Positions 1 to 12,415 of a stretch of DNA of 64,000 bases are shown here, piece after piece. Location: the NCBI GenBank assembly GCA_039583875.1, contig CM077159.1:6162110-6226109 (forward strand), in the 5' to 3' direction. Numbering within the stretch: position 1 is the stretch's first letter; each line of letters opens with the position of its first letter. The notes beneath the pieces are model-generated. The model was not told the DNA's origin, did not search any database, and was given only the letters and a program-made list of their open reading frames with translations. This stretch comes from Platanthera guangdongensis. Lineage: Eukaryota > Streptophyta > Magnoliopsida > Asparagales > Orchidaceae. The position numbers and the translations under genes were made by a program.

Positions 1-469
1 CTGAAGCGGAACGACATGCGTTGGTCTGTTGCTTGGCTCGAGGTGTGGATCATTGCAGACCTTATCGCCATGTAGAGCCTGGGCGAGTGATGCCCACAGA
101 GACAGTGTCATTATGGTCGACTAGCAGCATGACACATCGTGAAGACGGGCTTAACAGCTCTTACGTGCTTATTGCAATGATCTGTGGGCTCCCCATTCGC
201 CCCGTCTTGAAACACGGACCAAGGAGACGGACATGCATCTGAGCCGATGCGTGATAAAGCTCGTAGGGTGCAAGGAAGCTGATGAACGGGATCCTCTTAT
301 GTGGTGCACTGTCGACTGACCTTGATCTTATGTGAAGGGTTTGAGTGAGAGCATACGCGCCGGGACCCGAAAGATGGTGAACTATTCCTGAGCGGGGAAA
401 AGCCAGAGGAAACTCTGGTGGAGTCCCGCGGCGATATTGATGTGCAAATCATTCGTCTGACTTGGGTAT
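1..469 (+). rRNA. 25S rRNA gene, degenerate, part 1 (interrupted)
   Basis: This is part of the large-subunit (25S) rRNA. From about 195 it follows the plant 25S core, with landmarks such as the segment around GAAACACGGACCAAGGAG and the GGGACCCGAAAGATGGTGAA block near 362. Bases 1-190 match a variable expansion segment only loosely. Many differences from the plant consensus are C-to-T or G-to-A, as expected of a methylated, silent copy. The match breaks after CTTGGGTAT at 469, where the E1 LTR begins, and resumes at 39289. GGTAT (465-469) is repeated at 39289-39293 as the target-site duplication. The window starts inside the gene, so its 5' end, 5.8S and 18S are not seen. It is best read as an rDNA pseudogene. 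Confidence 0.9.
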
Positions 470-2295
470 TGTTGAATTTTCTCAAAGCGGTCAGCAAGAT
501 AGCCTAAAGCCAAATTAATATTCTTAGAACTACCCAGTTCACACTTTGATCATGCGGAAACCCAAGGAGCAAGTTTAACACCAACCACAAATGGAAGAAC
601 AAGCATGTATTATATTCATTCACACTTCTTTACACGGCGAGGTATACGTTGCGAGACATGATTTTGCTAGTACACAAGCTACAAATAGAAACTACAAAAC
701 AAGCCGGGCGGACAGCACTGGAGACCACCAAGACCGCATAGTCCGCCAAGATCGCCAAAGCTGCCCGAGCTGCAACTTCTACAAGCCGAATAGCACACGG
801 AGTCCGCCGAGACCACGAGGTCAAGCGGACACACAGTTATTCGCTGCCTGCTGAAGAACAGAGGAACAGACCGCCTACCTGCCTGAGACCGACGGATAGG
901 TTATTGGAACTTGAACAAGCTAAAGCAAAAAAACTGACAAGCCACAGAAGCGACCGACTGAGACCGCAGAGACCGCACACTTCAATGCCCAACTCCTGGC
1001 TCCTTGAAGCTAGCCGCGCGACCTGCACACAGCAAACCGTCAGTACTACTCAACCCGCGCAGACAGAAAAACGCAGACCGCAACACTTGCCCAAGCCCAA
1101 CTTACTGTTCACTCTGTTACTGTAGACGTGCTGGGGGGGTTCTATTTATAGGCGAGGTGAGGAATGTGGTCACCACCCTAGTGCATAGAATCACCACCCC
1201 AGCCCGCGCACTAGCAAAACATCCGTCCGCTGAGTCCGCAAAGACTTAGCCAGATTCCAAGAAACCGCCAGAATCAAGGCACTGATGTTCACTATTGGGC
1301 GGCCTTGTACCAGACCGCCCACACTATGTGGACAAGGTACAGTCCGCAAAGTCCGCACACATCAACACATGGACATCCATAACTCATTCACTGACAGTCC
1401 GCACAAACAAGAGGCGGTCCGCACAGCACAAGTGCAAAGCCTCCATCCGCCACAAGTCCACGACCAAAGGCAGTCCGCCCAATCAACAACGGACTTGGAA
1501 GATATTGCAGACACACTGGAGTTGTCACGGAATGTGACCAAGTCCAGTAAATCACCAAAGGCCTAGCGTGAGCTCGGCGGACAAGGCCTAGTCCGCCAAT
1601 ACCCAAAGCAGATCGCCAATTCCACCAAGGTGAGCAGCTCGCCAATACCACCAAGGTACGCAGATCGCCAATTCCACGAAGGTAAGCAGATCGCCAAAAA
1701 CTACTCGCACAGCTTCCCAAACAAACGACCAACTGCCGGACTCCGACACCAGTCCGCGTAGTCCTCCACAGCAGTTAGCACCTGCTGTACCACCAGAGCT
1801 CGGCAAGGGCCACAGCCAAACTCCAAGGCCAGTCCGCCATAGAAAACACCGCGGACACGCCAGTCCGCAAGCCTCCCACGGATAGGGCACCCAATCCGCC
1901 GGTTAACACAAACTTGCAACACACAAGGCCACTGAATAGAGCAATGCCTACAGCCCGCAAAGCACAGTCCTCTCAGTCCGTTTCGCCAGGCCTAACATCC
2001 TTGGCTACAGGCCAACCAAGCCGCACAACAGACCGATCAAGCTGCATACCAGGCTGCACAGGCCGCTCCTCAACAACCAAGCCAACAAGACAGCCAACAC
2101 TCAGGTCGCAACCCGCAGTCCACCCAGGTTGCGGACTTAGACCGCTCAGGCCGCAGAAGCTACTCTTCAGCAACCAAGCCAGCTAAGGTCACCAGGCCGC
2201 ACCAGGAGTCTGCCCAGGCCGCGGACTCAGTCCGCCCAGGCCACTTAGACCGCCCGGCCTGTCCATCACCCACTTCCACTTCATAAATTTCAACA
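470..2295 (-). repeat. E1 3' LTR
   Basis: This is a long terminal repeat of 1826 bp, TGTTGAA...TTCAACA. It matches 6488-7218 plus 38196-39288, which is the other LTR split by E2. It is unusually rich in the hexamer GTCCGC and its complement, scattered between about 700 and 2270. A minus-strand TATA box lies at 1142-1151. Short open frames in it are repeats read by chance and not genes. Confidence 0.9.
1142..1151 (-). promoter_or_regulatory. TATA box of the E1 LTR
   Basis: CTATAAATAG on the minus strand, the direction of the element, next to a G-run. It is repeated at 7158-7167 in the other LTR. Confidence 0.6.
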
Positions 2296-2308
2296 CTCCC
2301 CCTTGAAG
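2296..2308 (-). other. E1 polypurine tract
   Basis: On the minus strand this reads CTTCAAGGGGGAG and abuts the 3' LTR. It is the expected primer for plus-strand DNA synthesis. Confidence 0.8.
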
Positions 2309-3955
2309 TGAGAAGTGGTGATCAAGACCAGCAAGCTACGTAACCGCTGAAAAGGCCCCTTTGACAGCGGCTTCATGAAGATGTCAGCAAGATTATCTTC
2401 ACTACGAACATGCCCGACCAGAAGAAATCCCTTCAACACCTTCTCCCTTATGAAGTGGTGCTCGATCTCAATATGCTTGGTCCTTGCGTGATACACTGGA
2501 TTGTTTACCAGTTTGAGAGCACTCTCATTGTCACCCCGGAGTAAAGTAGGCCCTTGCACTTCTTCATGAACATCCACTATAAGCATCTGCAACCAGATGG
2601 CTTCCCGAACAGCCAAGGCCAAAGCCTTATACTCAGCTTCCATAGTAGACACGGACACAGAATCCTGCTTCTTGCTACACCACGAAATACAAGCTGAACC
2701 ACAAGTGAAAACATAACTCGAAGTTGATCTTCGATCATCCGAGTCACCACCATAGTTAGTATTCGTGTATCCAAGCAAAGCAAAGTCCGCATCTCTACGA
2801 TAGAGGTGTCCCATATCAGAAGTTGTCTTGATATACTTCAAGATGTTCTTCGCCGCTACCATATGAGACTTCTTTGGTTCAGCCATAAATGACTTACTTG
2901 GCCAACAACATAAGCAATGTCTGGCCTAGTAATCGTCAGGCAGATCAAGCTCCCTACAAAAGCCCTGAACACTATGGGATCAGGAAGAATCCTTCCTTCA
3001 TCTCGTCTAAGCTTCAACCCATGTTCCAGTGGAGTGGAGCAACTCTTAAATTCGCCCATGCCAAATTGAATTACAATGCGATCTGCATATCCCTTCTGGT
3101 AAATGAGAATCTCGCACTCCTTCCTCTCCACTTCAATACCGAGAAAGTGATGAAGCTCTCCCAAGTCTTTCATCTCGAAGCGTATATCAAGCTCAGCCCT
3201 GAGCCTTTCTACATCCTCCTCCTAATTCCCTGTGACGATCATGTCATCTACATACAGCAGGACCAAGACTTGAAGCTCCCCCTTCTTTTTGACAAACAAG
3301 CTAGAATCCGAGTTGTAAGCAAGATAACCGCAGAATTGCAAATACTATGTTATATTCATATACCAAGCTCTAGGAGCTTGCTTCAACCCGTAGAGATCCT
3401 TCCTGAGCTTGCAGACACAGTCTGGATGATCTTCAAAAACAAATCCAAGTGGCTGATCCATGAAGATGTCCTTGTCAATTTATCCGTAAAAAAGGTGTTC
3501 TTTACATCAAGCTACCACATCCTCCATCCCTTGCAAGAAGCTAATGCGATCACCACTCTAACTGAAGTCATCTTTGCAACCAGACTAAATGTCTCCTCAT
3601 AGTCTTATCCATATTATTGTGAGAATCCTCGAGCAACCAGGCGAGCTTTGAACCTATCAATGTTCCCATCAGCCTTCTTCTTCAACTTATACACTCACTT
3701 ACAAGTCACTGGAGTAATGCCATCAACTTTGGGAACAAGGTCCCAAGTTTCATTCTTCTTGAGAGCAACAATCTCTTCCTTCATAACATCATCCCACTCC
3801 TTAACTCCAGTGGCCTCATTGAAGTTTACAGGCTCTCGCTCATCCAGAGGACCTGTAAAGAAGCAGGAGACAAAGCTCACTGCATTCTCATCACAGTACC
3901 GAGCAGGTGGCTTCACAACCCTCTTTGATCTACGAAGAGGTTGTTCCTTGCTCAC
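2296..3955 (-). pseudogene. E1 pol, reverse transcriptase and RNase H part (broken)
   Basis: This is the C-terminal part of a Copia polyprotein. The last open stretch (2290-2886) is RNase H: it contains the Copia signatures SVSTMEAEYKAL and RTKHIEIEHHFIREKVL and ends close to the PPT. The stretch at 2856-3173 holds the end of the RT, with the HHFLGIEVER motif, followed by a segment that lists Copia RT-RNase H linker motifs. Bases 3695-3955 carry the RT N-terminus (VKEWDDVMKEEIVALKKNETW). The centre between about 3175 and 3690 has no continuous frame because of frameshifts and stops. It cannot encode an active enzyme. The long plus-strand frame across the same bases is its antisense shadow. 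Confidence 0.85.
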
Positions 3956-5519
3956 TACCTATGTTGTTTCTTCAGGCTCAACACCACCTTCAGGCAAGCT
4001 TTGAGCAATGCTCCCCCTACTTCCTGAGCCAGAAGCCTCAGCACCAGAACTTGAAGCAACAGGAGCTGCTGGTGAAATAACAAGCTCCTCTTCCAGACCT
4101 TCAGCAGCCACCTTCTGCTCTCCATCAACCTTGCTTCCGGCTAGCTCAACCGAGCCACCTCCATACGACGTCAGTTCGTCAAAGACAACATCTCTTGACA
4201 CAACAAACTTCTTCGTCGTAGGATCCATGCATTTCCATCCCTTCTTCCGCTCATCATAGCCAACAAAGACAAGCTTGCATCAAGCTTTGTCCGTGAAGCA
4301 TCCGGGACATGCATATAATAAGTTGAACCGAACACCCGAAGGTGTTCCACACTAGGCTTCTCCTTTAGCAACAACTCAAAAGGAGTTTTCATGTTGGTCG
4401 GGCTAAGCGACATCCGATTGATGATGTAAGAAGCACAAGACATCCCCTCCGCCTAAAAGGACCTTGGAATGTCTTTCGCATGAAGCCAGCATTTGCAAGT
4501 CTCCGTCAGATGACGGATCTTCTGCTCTGCTACTCCTTTTTATTGTGGAGTGTGAGCATAAGTAAGTTCTCTGTGGATCCCATGCTTCCTGCAGAAGTTA
4601 AAAAACTCGGAGGAGACAAACTCACCACCGTTATCTGTTCTAAGCTTCTTGATCTGAAAGCCAAGCCGGCCCTCCACCAACTCCTTGAACTCCACAAACA
4701 AATGTAAGGCTTTAGACCTCTCCTTCAATAAATATACCCAAGTGTATCTTGAGTAGTCATCAATCAGCACAAGCATGTATCTGTTCCCGCCAAGGCTTGC
4801 AGTGACGATTGGTCCCATCAATTCTCCAAGGATGCACTCCAATGGTCTCTTGCTCTTCGTTTGTGATTTATCAAACGGAAGGCGATGAGCCTTGCCGTAC
4901 TAACATCCCGCACAAACGGTACCGTCGCCAAATGAAGATAGCTTAGGCAAGCCTCTTACAAGGCTTCTGTTAGCCATATCCTTTAGCTTATCCATTCCTA
5001 CATGCCCCAGCCGTTCATGCTAAATAACAGCGCTATCGTTTGCTCTCATCCGATCAATATAAGAGTTAGTTGCAAGAACAAACAAGTTCTTAACTCTTCT
5101 CCCAACATGAGCAACATCAGCCTTCACCGCTGATACGTTGCGAAGGAACTTCACTTCTGTTGGCCCAAACAGAACGTGATAACTCGCGTCGACCGCATTG
5201 GTCACAGAGAAGAGGTTTTTCTTCATGCCCGGTACGTGAAACACACTCCTTAACGTGAGTGGTCCCTTATCACTACCCAAAGACACAACCCCCTCCTTCT
5301 CTACTACATAAACAGTATTATAAGCAGTTATAATAGCTTCATTACCTGAGTAGACTTGCAGAGAAGAGAACTTCGACTTGTCTCCGGTGAGGTGATGACC
5401 ACAACTGGAGTCCACGATCCAATCGTCGTTGAAGTAGACAACGGACAAGGCACGGACAAAAGTGCTCGTCATGAAGGCTCCGCCCCATCCAGCTTCCTCG
5501 CTCTTAGAACAAGCTTCCT
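3956..5519 (-). pseudogene. E1 pol, protease and integrase part (broken)
   Basis: Bases 5020-5472 (minus) carry the protease start, with the active-site region degraded to WIVDSSCGHHLTG. The GAG-pre-integrase region follows. Bases 4540-4842 carry the integrase core, with LIDDYSRYTWVYLLKERS and LRTDNGGEFVSSEF, which hold two of the three acidic catalytic residues. Bases 4171-4443 carry the region after the core (NMKTPFELLLKEKPSVEHLRVFG), and the rest is the variable linker to RT. Several stops separate these blocks. Order and spacing fit a Copia polyprotein in which integrase comes before RT. Confidence 0.85.
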
Positions 5520-6359
5520 CCTTGCCTGCAGCATGCCCAGGCTATAGTTTGACCTTACAGTCATGCTTGAAGTGTCCCCGCTGATGACACATGTAACACT
5601 TCAGGTTCTTCTTCCAATCCTTCTTAGGAGCAGCGCTCCTCTCTAGTTGATAAGAAGTTGAAGACACATTTTCAGCAGTGGTCTTCTTCTTCTTCCCTTC
5701 TCATCCTTTCTTCTTCTTACCTAAGAAGAGAGCTTCACTGTCTTCCTCATTGACTGTGACTCCAGCCATCTGCCTTGCTAAACTCTCCTGCGAAGCAAGC
5801 AAATTCTCAAGTTCCAGCAGTGATGGCTGAGTAGCCCAGCCTTGAACAGATGTCACAAAGGCAACATACTCCTTCTGCAAGTCGCAGATTATGTGCCTTT
5901 TCATCTTAGCCTCAGAGATAGGCTCATCCGGATCAAGCGCTGACAGCTCCGCACACAAGCTCTTCATCTTCAGAAAGAACTTTGAGATGGTCCGGTCTGC
6001 TTGAGTTGTCCTCGCCAACTCAATCTCCAGAAACTGAAGTCAGCCACATTCTTCCTATTGAACAACTCATCAATGGTTGTCCAAATGTCAGCAGGAGACT
6101 CCCATCCAATAATGTGATCAAACAGTTCTGGTGACACGGCCCTCTTGAGAACAAACTCTGCCTTGGCATTTGTTTTTCTCTAGAGCCTTACCTGCTCAGC
6201 AGTACCAAACGCAGCAGTCACTTCCCGTCGGTCGTCACCACCGACGACCTCCCATAGCTCCTCACCCAGAAGGTAACTCTTCATGCACGACTTCTACTTC
6301 TTAAAGTTAGTCAGCGTCAAGAGTTCAATACCAAGACCACTTACATAGCTTACTTCCAT
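5520..6359 (-). pseudogene. E1 gag (broken)
   Basis: A probable ATG lies at 6357-6359 on the minus strand, just inside the PBS. Bases 5701-6018 encode a UBN2-type Copia Gag segment (TISKFFLKMKSLCAELSALDPDEPISEAKM). A zinc knuckle of form C-x2-C-x4-H-x4-C (CYMCHQRGHFKHDC) is readable near 5552-5600. Stops occur near 6292 and 6180, and the frame also breaks after the lysine-rich stretch at about 5700. It encodes the capsid-nucleocapsid protein of the element and is clearly inactive. Confidence 0.8.
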
Positions 6360-6475
6360 TGCAACAACCGTTGGTTAAGATAACTTCCTGAAGCACAGAG
6401 CACCAACACAGGTTGATCACCACTCAAGCACAGAGCAACAATACTGGTTGAACACTGCTCAAGCAACTGAACCTT

Positions 6476-6487
6476 GCTCTGATACCA
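6476..6487 (-). other. E1 primer-binding site (initiator tRNA-Met type)
   Basis: TGGTATCAGAGC on the minus strand, directly adjoining the LTR that starts at 6488. It is the classic plant LTR-element PBS complementary to the 3' end of initiator tRNA-Met. It fixes the element's orientation. Confidence 0.93.
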
Positions 6488-7218
6488 TGTTGAATTTTCT
6501 CAAAGAGGTCAGCAAGGTAGCCTAAAGCCAAACTAATATTCTCAGAACTACCCAATTCACACTTTGATCATGCAGAAACCAAAGGAGCAAGTTTAACACC
6601 AACCACAAATGGAAGAACAAGCAGGTCTTATATTCATTCACACTTCTTTATACGGCGAGGTATACGTAGCGAGACATGATTTCTCTAGTACACAAGTTAC
6701 AAACAGAAAGTACAAAACAAGCCGGACGGACAGTACTGGAGAGCGCGGAGACCGCCAAGTCCGCCAAGATCGCCAAAGCCACCCGAGCTGCAACTGCTAC
6801 AAGACGAATAGCACACGGAGTCCGCCGAGACTGCGAGGTCAAGCGGAAGCACCGTTATTCGCTGCCTGCTGAAGAGCTGAGGAACAGACCACCTACCCTC
6901 CTGAGACCGGCAGACAGGTTATTGGAACTTGAACAAGCTGAAGAAGAAAACTGACAACCCGCAAAAGCGACCAGCTGAGACCATACACTTCAATGCCCAA
7001 CTCCTGGCTCCTTGAAGCTAGCCGCGTGACCTGCACACAGCAAACCGTCAGCACTACTCAACTTGCGCGGACAAAAAACCGCAGACCGCAACACTTGCCC
7101 AAGCCGAACTTACTATTCACTCTGTTACTATAGACGTGCCGGGGGGGGGGGGGGGTTCTATTTATAGGCGATGTGAGGAGTGTGGTCACCACCCTAGTGC
7201 ATAGAATCACCACCCCAG
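6488..7218 (-). repeat. E1 5' LTR, inner part
   Basis: Matches 470-1200 of the 3' LTR almost base for base, including the TATA box (7158-7167). The match ends at CCCAG (7214-7218), where E2 begins, and resumes at 38196. A G-run near 7141-7155 is longer than its counterpart at about 1132-1138. Confidence 0.9.
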
Positions 7219-9530
7219 TGTAACATCCCATATCTGTCGCATAGCATATAGCAGTAAGTCCGGTCGGGACCCGACGCCATATACTACAGACAGACCGGGT
7301 GGTTACTCATGGAAACCATCCAACCAATCATAATGTCCTACACAGAGCATTCTAGCGGAAGCAGTTTAAATAAGTTGCAATAAAGAACCCATCACTAAAG
7401 CATGAATGTCCACTAATACCAAATAGGAATGTTATACATACACCAGTACAAGCCTTAAGGCCTTACAAAATGGTTCACTTGATATTACATGTTTTACAAA
7501 CCACGGCACGCAGGCCGATCATACATGAATAAAACAGAAAACACTCCAACTAGGCCTTCGAGGGCTGGCTTCGCTACTTGGTATTTAGCCCGCTATTGAC
7601 CGCTTTGTCCAGCAGCACCTGCAAGCAACAAACCACCGCACGGTGGCAAAACAAGGCAACAGTCAGCAATGCTGACCAAATTATAACGATCCCGCCCCCA
7701 ACTCGGGGCAGCGATGCTCCTTCCCTGCATTCATTAGCATAAGCGAGCAATAATATATCAATATTCATTTCATCACAGACATTGGCTCGCACGGCCACAC
7801 GCCCCGTGCTCTCAGGGAACATTCTCGGTGAACCGGTCGATGTCACGTCAATTCAAGCCATAGACATTCCGACCTCACCACCGCCACTTTGACGGCCAAA
7901 CCTATGAGCATTTTGTCTTCTTGGCCTGGGTCACGACAATTTAAGCCATAGACCGCCGAAGACCCTAATCTATGCCAACGGCAAGTGCCACGTACCTTTA
8001 GGTCTCTTTAACCGAACGACATAGAATGGGTATGGTTCCATCTAACCCGTGCTCACATCGCAACGACAATTTAAAGCATTTGCGCGGGTCAAACTTCTCC
8101 CGAGTCCCATTTCCATCACAATTCACATAACCCGGTTATGTTCAAGTTGGCTCTCAGGCCACCAAGTTGGCAAGATCACGCATCCGCCCAGATTTCCGGG
8201 TGCACCTTTGGGTTAATCCCCAAGGTTCCTTGTTGCAATCTACCGTGTAGAAACACGAAAAACAACCAATAGCACGGAGTCTTCTCCGGCATTATGCAAT
8301 GCAACATCACCGATCCAGACCAACATGTCCGGGTAGGCTTCACACATCATGCCTATGTCCGTTCTCGCTTACGGACTCTAAACAATGGGGACTTCACATA
8401 TCTACCCGAAGGAACGCCTCCAACTCACCGCAAACTCGCGAGAGCGGGCTTCCTATGCAAAGAAGGAGAGCTACTCATGCTCAAGAAGAGAATCGTTACC
8501 CTTGCATTCTTCTTTGGAGCCATGGAAAAGTAAGCGGATGAAAAGCACCGCACTAGCTTTGCCTCCGTGGATCCGGAGTCGGCTCGCGATTTGGAGCTTG
8601 GAAGCTCCTCCAATGGCCGGATCTAGCTCCTTCTTCCTTCCTTGGCTCTCCTCTCTCTCTAAGCATTAGAAAGATAACCACTCATGAAAAGTGAGGGTTT
8701 CTAAGGCCCAATCCCGGGTATATCCCTTCAGGAACAACCCCCAGCCGTTGGATCATCAATTAAAGAAACGAACGGCTTTGATTCGGGACTGAAATGCCCA
8801 ATCTGGACCGCACACGGCCTGGCACACGCCCGTGTTCAGGGCTGTGTGCCCCATTCACCGTCAAAATCGACTCGCCTGGAACAACACACGGGTATCGAAC
8901 ACGCCCGTGTTCGACCTGACACGCCCGTGTTCCACCTGACACGGCTGTGTGGCCGGCCGTGTACCCCCATCGATTTTCCCCGAAAACAACCCGAGCCCTG
9001 CACGGGTTCTAGGACACGCCCGTGTCCTTGCCCGTGTCTACCTCAACACGCTTGGGATCCAGGCCGTGTACACAGTCTCGACACTCGACACTTCGTCGAG
9101 CGAGGATCGTCGACCTGACGACACGGCCTTGGACATGCCCATGTCCTAGGACGTGTGCCTTGTCTCGACACATCATCGAGCAAAGTTCATCGACTACCCG
9201 ATACGAGTGTCGACACGGGTCGACACACCCTGCCACATGCCCGTGTCGTAGGCCGTGTGCCATGTCTCGATACTTCGTCGAGCGCAGTGTCGACTTCGCG
9301 GGCTGAGTGTCGACACGGGTCGACACGCCCTGCGACACGCCCGTGTCGTAGGCCGTGTGCCCAGTCTCGACAAAATGTCAAGAGCAAAATGTCGACTTCG
9401 CCGGCTGAGTGTCGACTCAAGCTTGACAGGCCCTGGGACACGCCCGTGTCCCAGGCCGTGTGCCTCCTGCCAGAACCCAAAACTGGCCCAAAACGTTCCC
9501 CCTAGCTATTTTTAGTTTCGGGGCGTTACA
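7219..9530 (-). repeat. E2 3' LTR
   Basis: 2312 bp, TGTAACATCCC...GGCGTTACA, matching 35879-38190. Bases about 8806-9465 carry an array of ACACGCCCGTGT-type palindromes and TCGTCGA motifs. A silent copy of the predicted gag exon 1 lies at 8500-8523 on the minus strand. Confidence 0.92.
8806..9465. repeat. Palindrome array in the E2 3' LTR
   Basis: Repeated imperfect palindromes built from GACACGCCCGTGTC flanked by copies of GGCCGTGTG and CGACACG, about 40-80 bp apart. They alternate with TCGTCGAG/CTCGACA motifs. Several open frames on both strands cross it, all from the repeat. Confidence 0.75.
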
Positions 9531-12050
9531 ACTCTCCCCCTCTTAAAAGAATTTCGTCCACGAAATTATATAAAGGAAAGACATGTACAAAACCAAAATT
9601 TGTACCGGAGCGGAACAACTCCGGATACTCGTCAAGCATAGTCTGCTCTCGCTCCCAAGAGAGCTCCTCACGACCGCAATTGTCCCACCGGACCTTGACC
9701 ATCCTGATCTCTTTATTACGTAGCCGCTTGACCTTCGAGTCCTCAATCGGTACGGGCTTGACTTTTGTCGTCAGCCCACTATCCACCGGCACTTGATCAA
9801 CCGCGATCACTTGCGAAGGCTCTTGCACCGCCTTCCGAAGCACCGAAATATGGAATACATCATGTAATCCACCAAGCTCCACTGAAAGCTTCAACCGATA
9901 GTCCGCTTCACCAACTCGCTCCAGAACCTCAAACGACCCAAGGTACCTCGGACTTTGCTTTTTCAATCGCCGCACCCACGAGACACCCTTGAACGGCTTG
10001 ATCTTTAAGTACACATAGTCGCCCACAGCGAACTCCACGTTCCTGTGCTTGGCATTATAGTACTTCGCTTGCCGGTCCTGAGCGATAAGCAACCTCTCCC
10101 GAATGGTTCTCACTAAAGAAGTAGCATCCTCCACTTCCAATCGCTTATACAACTTTGACTCACCCGTTTCTAACCAAGACAACGACGTGCGACATTTTCT
10201 ACCATAAAGGGCCTCGAAGGGCGCCATTTGAATACTCGCTTGGTAGCTTTTGTTGTATGCGAACTCCACCAAATAAAGGTGGTCTTCCCATTACTTTACA
10301 AAATCCAAGACACACATGCGAAGCATGTCTTCCATGGTTCTATTGACCCTCTCGGTCTGCCCATCCATTTGCGGATGGAAGGCTGTGCTAAATTTCAACT
10401 TTGTCCCCAATATTTGCTGCACAAGCCTCCAATCATTGGACGTGAACCGCCCATCTCGGTCACTCACGATGCTACGGGGCACACCGTGAAGCCGTACTAT
10501 GTTATCCACATAACGTTTTGCCAACTTCTCCACCGGATCATCCTTCCTATGCGGAATGAAATGCGACACCTTCGTTAACCGATCCACGACCACCCAAATG
10601 GCGTCATTCCCCTTTTACGACCTTGGCAAACCATGCACAAAGTCCATAGAGATGTCGTCGAATTTCCACTCTGGAATAGGCAAGGACTTAAGAAATCCTC
10701 CCAGCTTTTGGCACTCCGCCTTCACCAAGGTGCAAGTTTGGCACTTCGCTACGTAGAGCGCAACATCCTTCTTCAAACCCGGCCACCAAAACAGTTTCTT
10801 CACATCACGGTACATCTTCGTGCTCCCCAGGTGAATCGAGTACTTGGTATGGTGTGCATCGTACAACAACCCACACTTGGGATGCACAGACGACCGTCTT
10901 TCCAAAGTAATCCGTCCTCCACGACGAATTGGGAATTTGACCCATCCAGAGCCTCTACCATGAACTGCTTCATATGAGCATCCATATCCAAAGCCTACCA
11001 AATACGATCAGCCAGGTCATATTGGACTTCAGTCCGATTCAGAACTGCTTCAACACTTGACTGCCTATCCACACAAACAATCTCCAACGCCTCCAACTCC
11101 CGTACCAACCGCTCATCATGCAATGATAGCCAATTGTCTTGAGCTGGGGCCCGATGACTCAACGCGTCCGCAACCGTATTTCCCTTACCAGGCACGTAGT
11201 GGATCTTGAATGTATAGACCCCCAGGAACTCCATCCATATACGCTGCCGCATATTCAGATCCTTCTGATCAATAAGATACTTCAGGCTCTTATGATCAGT
11301 GTAGATATCAATCATCACACCATACAAATAGTGTCTCCACAGCTTCAAGGCAAAAATCATGGCCGCTAACTCCAAGTCATGGATCGAATAGTTCCTTTCA
11401 TGCACTTTCAGCTGTCTTGAGCCATAAGCTATTACACTTCTGTGTTGCAATAGCACGCAACCCAAACTGCTGCCCGAAGCATCACTGTAAATCTCATAGC
11501 CTTTGGTCCCACATGGCGAACTCAGCACAGGCGCCGTGGTCAACTGACACTTCAACTCCTCAAAAGCTCGCGCGCACTCCAGCATCCAAACGAACTTATG
11601 CTCCTTCCTCGTCAAAGTAGTGAGAGGTAACGCTATCCGCGAGAAGTTCTCTACGAAGCTCCTATAATAGCCGGCAAGCCCCAGAAAGCTCCGGACTTCC
11701 GCTACTGCAGCAGGCTCAGGCCACTCCTGTATCGCAACAATCTTCCACTACGGTCATGCCGTTTGGGCATTATCGAAGTGCGAGTTTTGGTTAGCCCAAA
11801 TGGCATGACCGTAAACTCATAATGCCTATATCTCGTACTAAACGCTGTCTTCGGGATATCACTCTCCCTTATTCGCAGCTGATAGTACGCAGCCTTGAGA
11901 TCCAACTTCGAGTACACCGTCGACCCGACCAACTGATCAAAAAGATCATCTATCCGGGGGATCAGGTACTTGTTCTTCTCCGTCAACTTGTTGAGCTCCC
12001 GATAATCAATACATAGCCTCAAGCTTCCGTCCTTCTTCTTAACAAAGAGG
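9526..12050 (-). pseudogene. E2 pol, C-terminal part: RT remnant, RNase H, integrase, chromodomain-like tail
   Basis: This continues E2 pol on the inner side of E3. Bases 11702-12022 hold the RT N-terminal half ([42 protein letters not shown]) up to MPFGL. The RT catalytic FIDD segment is missing here and replaced by a short inverted piece near 11750-11815. Bases 10995-11615 hold RNase H ([31 protein letters not shown]). Bases 10291-11001 hold the integrase zinc region and core ([15 protein letters not shown]). Bases 9526-10272 hold the integrase C-terminus and a chromodomain-like end ([21 protein letters not shown]). Stops near 10985, 10610 and 10288 break the frame. Confidence 0.88.
9531..9545 (-). 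other. E2 polypurine tract
   Basis: On the minus strand a purine run ending AAGAGGGGGAGT abuts the LTR at 9530. Confidence 0.8.
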
Positions 12051-12055
12051 ACCGG

Positions 12056-12373
12056 TGAAAGTGCAACTAGATCTGATATACTCTAGAAGGGGCGGGGGGG
12101 GGGGGTGAATAGAGTATATGGTGTTTTAGTACTTTTAAAAACTTTTACAACAATTGTTGTAATAAGTGTGAGCAGGGAAGCAAATATAAATCTAATCACA
12201 GAACTAAGCTATGCAAAAACTAAGCACAGAAAAAATCAAGGCCAGAAACAAAAAGTAAACAAGCAGAACCAGAGGACACAAGGAAATATAGTGGTTCCCC
12301 AAACTTGGGTACATCCACTCTTCTACCACCCTAGGTAGGAATCCACTGCAGGATGAGTTGATCAGGTGTCCTG
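12056..12373 (-). repeat. E3 3' LTR, outer part
   Basis: Matches 32218-32529 of the 5' LTR. It stops at TCCTG (12369-12373), the target duplication of E4. A G-run near 12090-12107 is longer than in the other LTR. Confidence 0.9.
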
Positions 12374-12415
12374 TGTAACATCCCAAAGTTCTGAAACAGG
12401 CAAATTTGGTTGACA

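Noticed and set aside
2889..3602. 237-codon plus-strand open frame
   Set aside because: It is antisense to the E1 RT region and its translation has no family signature; the minus strand carries the Copia motifs.
6476..6487. tRNA gene remnant
   Set aside because: The 12-nt match to tRNA-Met is the primer-binding site; no tRNA body follows.
9022..9505. Overlapping frames on both strands in the E2 LTR
   Set aside because: They come from the palindrome array; translations are simple repeats such as RPCRRPCA.
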